Of a stretch of 64,000 bases of DNA, positions 60,054-64,000 are shown piece by piece. The notes under the pieces were generated by a model. That model did not search any database, had not been told where the DNA came from, and worked only from the letters and a program-made list of their open reading frames with translations. Positions within the stretch are counted from its first letter, which is position 1. Each line of letters starts with the position of its first letter. A program made the position numbers and the translations under genes. Source of the DNA: Archaeoglobaceae archaeon (GTDB lineage: Archaea > Halobacteriota > Archaeoglobi > Archaeoglobales > Archaeoglobaceae); the NCBI GenBank assembly GCA_027036775.1, contig JALWDS010000018.1:1-64000 (forward strand). Direction: 5' to 3'.

Positions 60054-62493
60054 GCTCTTTGAAGAAATCATCCTCGCTCCTGTATGGCTTTGAAAGAATT
60101 TTTACCGCGGTGTTCACCCCGACTCCAAGCGTGTTTAGGGCGTATATTGCCCTTTTACCGTAGTTCATGACGAGGTTTGCACTTCTGTAAAGCTCTTCCC
60201 TACTTAAATCGTTCAAATCCCTCCTCGCATTTACGCACGCTACCATTACAGATCTGCATTTTATGCACCGCGTATCCTCTATCTGATCAACCCTCAGCTT
60301 CAGCTTGCAACCGCAGTTTAAACACAGGAGGTAGCATTTCTCCCTCTCCAACCTCTCTCTGAAAGCTTTTAGAATTGCCCTCTCCCTGTCTCCAACCACA
60401 TCTCCAACCCCGAAATCTCCAAGCTTTGATATGGGACTCAACTCCTTGAACGTGAAAACCCTTATACGTCCCTCTTGGATGTCCCTTAAAACTCTAACGG
60501 TTCTTTCGATGTCGATTCTTTCGTGCAACAGCTCCTTTAAGGTTTCTCTGTAAACGACGGTATCTCTCATCTTCTCCAAGAGCTTTCTGACGTTAACCCT
60601 TTCAATCTCCCCTATACAACCGAACCTCTTGGCTACTTCGACGAACTTGTATTGCATCACCTTCGAATCTATCAAAGCCAACTCCAGAAGTCTTTCCACA
60701 TCTTCAACATTCAAGTTCGTTAGAACGTCTTTAACGTAGTCCGCATTGACCCTACCCTTAATCCTTATCCTGTAGGGTTCCGAGCGTATCTCGAAGGGCT
60801 TCGGAAGGAATAGGGATAGGAGTTTCGACAGAGTCTCGTTCACCCTGTGGCCGAAGCAAGCGTTCACGACAACGTTCCCATCTCCCTCTATCGTGATCGT
60901 TCTGTCGTCGGGGATTGCAAAACCTCTCTTGAGTGTCTCTTCAATGACTTCGTCTTTGAACTCCTTCCTCAACCTCCCAGCTTCCTTGGCGACCTCGTAT
61001 GGGACCGGGATCTCTTCGCCGATCCAAGAGGGAATTACACCTTCGCCATCAACCCTCTCGACCATTACCGCATCTTCTATGGCAACAATTCTCCACAGCT
61101 CTCCCTTCATTGCGAAGACGCTGTGATCGAGAGAAAGGAAGTTTTCGTCCAAGTATCCTATGACCTTTCGAGTAGTCACGTCAATTACCTTGACCTTCCT
61201 CTCGTCGGGAATCATTGATAAGTTGGAGTAGAAGTGCTTTCTCCCCTTCCTCGTTATTCTTCCGTTTAGTATCAGACGGTTTTCCTCCAGAAAGTCACAA
61301 ACCTCCTTAAATTCCTCCCAAGTCAAATCCTCGTAGAACTTGACTCTCTTAACGACGTCGAATATCTCCTCAATTCTGTATCCCTCCAAGAGCATGGCGA
61401 GGATCTGATTTGCCAAAACGTCGAGGGGTTTGTCGTATGGAACTACGGGTTCTATCGAACCCCTCTTGGCCCTCTCAACTATCGCAATCGATTCGAGGTA
61501 ATCGTCCAAGTTGTTCGCAACGATGTATCCCTTAGAAACCTCGTCAAGTCTGTGCCTGCTCCTCCCAACCCTCTGAATCAACCTTCTAACCTCCCTCGGG
61601 CTGTTGAACTGAATAACAACATCTACGTGACCTACGTCTATACCGAGCTCCATCGAGGACGTGCATATCAGGGCTTTAAGCTTTCCCTCCGCAAACCTCC
61701 TTTCCGCGTTCACCCTAACATCTCTTGAGAGCGAGCTGTGGTGAACCTCGACTTCCAAAAAATTCCTAAGCTTTACGCCGAGATACTCCGCACTTTGCCT
61801 CGTGTTCGTGAATATCAAAGCGGATTTGCAACCCCTCAATATCTCAACGATGTCTTCGACTTCTCCCCTTAAAACCCTGAACTCGTATCTCTTCTTTGCG
61901 TTCCACTCCAAAACCTCGTCGAATCCGAAGTATTTGGCTACCTCCTCAGCGTTGCTGAGGGTTGCGGACAAACCTATCCTCTGAAACTTTGCAATCCTTT
62001 CGAGCCTTTCCAAAGCAACCGCAAGCTGAACCCCCCTCTTGGAATCAGCAAGCTCGTGAACCTCATCTATCACAACAAATCTGACGTTACTCAAAGCGGA
62101 TCTCAACCTCTTACCCAAGAGTAGGATTTGAAGTGTTTCTGGAGTTGTGATCATTATTTGAGGTGGATTTAGTGACTGTAACCTCCTCTCAGAATTTGGA
62201 GTGTCTCCATGCCTTACCGCTATGCTGAAACCAAGCCTTTCAGCCAAAAACTTTAACCTCCTTACTATGTCCCTGTTCAGGGCCCTAAGGGGCGTTACGT
62301 ATAGGAAGGTTACACCTCCGCAATCCATCTTTAGCATCCTGTTCAGAATGGGTATTACAGCACACTCGGTCTTACCGCTACCAGTTGGGGCGGTTATCAA
62401 AACGTTTCTACCCTTGGCTATCTTAGGAATTGCAACCCTCTGCAGATCGTTAAACCTCTCTATGCCGATCTCTTTCAAGGCTTGGACGAGCAT
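60004..62493 (-). CDS. Lhr-like SF2 DEXH helicase with C-terminal zinc ribbon
   Basis: TAPTGSGKTECA, VIDEVHEL, SSMELGIDVGHVDVVIQFNSPREVRRLIQRVGRSRHR; CLNCGCK...CIKCRS. Confidence 0.92.
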   Translation of the reverse strand: MLVQALKEIGIERFNDLQRVAIPKIAKGRNVLITAPTGSGKTECAVIPILNRMLKMDCGGVTFLYVTPLRALNRDIVRRLKFLAERLGFSIAVRHGDTPNSERRLQSLNPPQIMITTPETLQILLLGKRLRSALSNVRFVVIDEVHELADSKRGVQLAVALERLERIAKFQRIGLSATLSNAEEVAKYFGFDEVLEWNAKKRYEFRVLRGEVEDIVEILRGCKSALIFTNTRQSAEYLGVKLRNFLEVEVHHSSLSRDVRVNAERRFAEGKLKALICTSSMELGIDVGHVDVVIQFNSPREVRRLIQRVGRSRHRLDEVSKGYIVANNLDDYLESIAIVERAKRGSIEPVVPYDKPLDVLANQILAMLLEGYRIEEIFDVVKRVKFYEDLTWEEFKEVCDFLEENRLILNGRITRKGRKHFYSNLSMIPDERKVKVIDVTTRKVIGYLDENFLSLDHSVFAMKGELWRIVAIEDAVMVERVDGEGVIPSWIGEEIPVPYEVAKEAGRLRKEFKDEVIEETLKRGFAIPDDRTITIEGDGNVVVNACFGHRVNETLSKLLSLFLPKPFEIRSEPYRIRIKGRVNADYVKDVLTNLNVEDVERLLELALIDSKVMQYKFVEVAKRFGCIGEIERVNVRKLLEKMRDTVVYRETLKELLHERIDIERTVRVLRDIQEGRIRVFTFKELSPISKLGDFGVGDVVGDRERAILKAFRERLEREKCYLLCLNCGCKLKLRVDQIEDTRCIKCRSVMVACVNARRDLNDLSREELYRSANLVMNYGKRAIYALNTLGVGVNTAVKILSKPYRSEDDFFKELMEAEKRFVRTRLFWS

Positions 62494-62500
62494 TTTTTAG

Positions 62501-63724
62501 CTACGACTTTTTAACGACTTTACTCCACTTCTTTTCCCAATACTCTTTAATGACCTCCAAAACTACGAGCTTCTCTCCGCTCAAAAACCTTATGCAAGCT
62601 CCTCCAGCAGTCGAAACGTGATCCATTTTCTTTTCGAGACCGAACATCCTCGTAGCTGTCGCTATGTGCCCTCCCCCCACGACCGAATACTTGGCTTTGG
62701 AAACAGCCTTCAAAACCTCCGAAGTTCCCAAGGTAAACCTCTCGTCCTCGAAAACTCCAGCTGGCCCATTTATGACCGCAACGTCGTATTCTGGAATTAG
62801 TTCGGAAAGCATGGATATCGTCTCTATTCCTATGTCCTTGATCATGTGTTTTCCGTCGAAACTTTCCAGAGGTAGATCGACCCTAACCCCATCCTTCTCG
62901 ATCGCAACGTCCTTCGGAAGGACTATCTTATCCCTATACCTCTCAAGGAGCTCTTTCATCTCCTCATCCTTAACGTCCCCCTTGTTCTCCTCAACAACCT
63001 TCCTGTTCACCTCTCCTATGTCTACGCCCGATAGCATCAGGAAGTAGTTTGCAACCACACCGGTCAAAACGACCTTGTCAGCAATTCCTTTGGTCAGAAC
63101 GTTCTTCAGAACCTTTACCGCATCTTCTATCTTTGCCCCACCCAAGACGAAGACCTTCCTCCCTCTATCTTCAAAGACCCTGCTCAGTGCTTTGACCTCC
63201 CTCTCAACCAACCTCCCGACAACCGTGGGCAAAACCGGAACGAATCCTATGAGAGATGCGTGCGGTCTGTGGAATGCTGAGAACGCGTCATTGACGAAAA
63301 GATCGAACTCGTCCTTCAACTTCTGAACCATGTGACAGGTTGAATGCTCTTCTGCACTCCTCTTCAACTGCTCCTCCGAATAAAATCTCACGTTCTCAAG
63401 CAGAATGACTTCACCAGTTTTCATCGACCTTATCTCCTCTATCACCCTACTGCTGAATATCTCGTCAACGTATTTTACTTCCTTACCCAGTAGGTTCGAT
63501 AGTACCCTTGCGTGAGCTTTCAAGGTTGTAAAGTCCTTCTTTCCCGGCCTGCTTTGATGGGCCATCAAGACGACCTTGGAGTTTTCAAGTTCCTTCAAGG
63601 TCGGGATGTGGCTCTCAAATCTCGTTGTGTCGAGTATAGTCGAGTTCACCACTGGAGCGTTTATGTCCACCCTAACGAGAACAGACTTACCGTCGTAATC
63701 GACATCATCGAGCGTTGGTATCAT
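62501..63724 (-). CDS. pgk: Phosphoglycerate kinase
   Basis: VLVRVDINAPV, LMAHQSRPGKKDF, NDAFSAFHRPHASLIGF, KVFVLGGAKIEDAV. Confidence 0.96.
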   Translation of the reverse strand: MIPTLDDVDYDGKSVLVRVDINAPVVNSTILDTTRFESHIPTLKELENSKVVLMAHQSRPGKKDFTTLKAHARVLSNLLGKEVKYVDEIFSSRVIEEIRSMKTGEVILLENVRFYSEEQLKRSAEEHSTCHMVQKLKDEFDLFVNDAFSAFHRPHASLIGFVPVLPTVVGRLVEREVKALSRVFEDRGRKVFVLGGAKIEDAVKVLKNVLTKGIADKVVLTGVVANYFLMLSGVDIGEVNRKVVEENKGDVKDEEMKELLERYRDKIVLPKDVAIEKDGVRVDLPLESFDGKHMIKDIGIETISMLSELIPEYDVAVINGPAGVFEDERFTLGTSEVLKAVSKAKYSVVGGGHIATATRMFGLEKKMDHVSTAGGACIRFLSGEKLVVLEVIKEYWEKKWSKVVKKS

Positions 63725-63757
63725 CGAAAAAAGTTATCCGATAAGTATAAAATTCTT

Positions 63758-64000
63758 TCACTTTGCGGACACTATCTTAATCACGTCGTTGTGCTTCAAC
63801 TCGTAGTCCTCTCCAATCCTCACCTTCCTCTTGGCATCCACGGCGTATATGAAGTGCTCTCCTATTTCCGTGTGTATCTTGTATGCCAACTCCTTGACTG
63901 TAGTCCCCTTTTTAACGAGAAATGCATCTGGCAAAACGTTTCCCTTGCTGTCCGTGAACTTGTTCTCGTCCTCGACGGGGTAAACTACTATGTAACCCAA
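63758..64000 (-). CDS. C-terminal part of TGS-domain GTP-binding protein (Obg/DRG-like), truncated at window edge
   Basis: VLPDAFLVKKGTTVKELAYKIHTEIGEHFIYAVDAKRKVRIGEDYELKHNDVIKIVSA TGS domain. Confidence 0.85.
   Translation of the reverse strand: MGYIVVYPVEDENKFTDSKGNVLPDAFLVKKGTTVKELAYKIHTEIGEHFIYAVDAKRKVRIGEDYELKHNDVIKIVSAK

Noticed and set aside
1-64000. CRISPR arrays, cas genes, prophage or IS elements
   Set aside because: No regularly spaced repeats, terminal inverted repeats with transposase, or phage structural genes seen by eye; the intein is the only mobile-type element supported.

Overview
Archaeal chromosome segment, almost certainly an Archaeoglobus-type sulfate reducer: it carries dsrA-dsrB-dsrD-ferredoxin, ftr, an archaeal histone, a thermosome subunit, aIF2-gamma, Nob1, a GHMP-type shikimate kinase and a futalosine-pathway MqnE. 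Coding is dense, with about 70 supported CDSs and many 4-bp or convergent overlaps. There are two tRNA genes, Gln(UUG) and Arg(CCU). No CRISPR array, rRNA, prophage or intact transposon was seen. The observations most worth a second look are: (1) two unannotated C/D-box guide sRNAs, one 7 nt downstream of tRNA-Gln (possible tRNA-sRNA dicistron) and one between thiI and nob1 with strict 12-nt guides, one of which fits 16S rRNA helix 27; (2) a 381-aa homing-endonuclease intein in the YGD|TDS active site of family B DNA polymerase; (3) a NikR-like repressor with a non-canonical metal site beside a Znu-type ABC transporter; (4) a decayed DUF4258/DUF2283 pair; (5) a multiply deleted NCS2/AzgA permease relic; (6) a thioredoxin-like/mini-VKOR pair; (7) a DtxR-type operator at the feoA-dtxR-feoB promoter; (8) an acylphosphatase-like/coiled-coil fusion. 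No complete novel defence or mobile system was found. All family names come from reading the sequence, and no database search was run.
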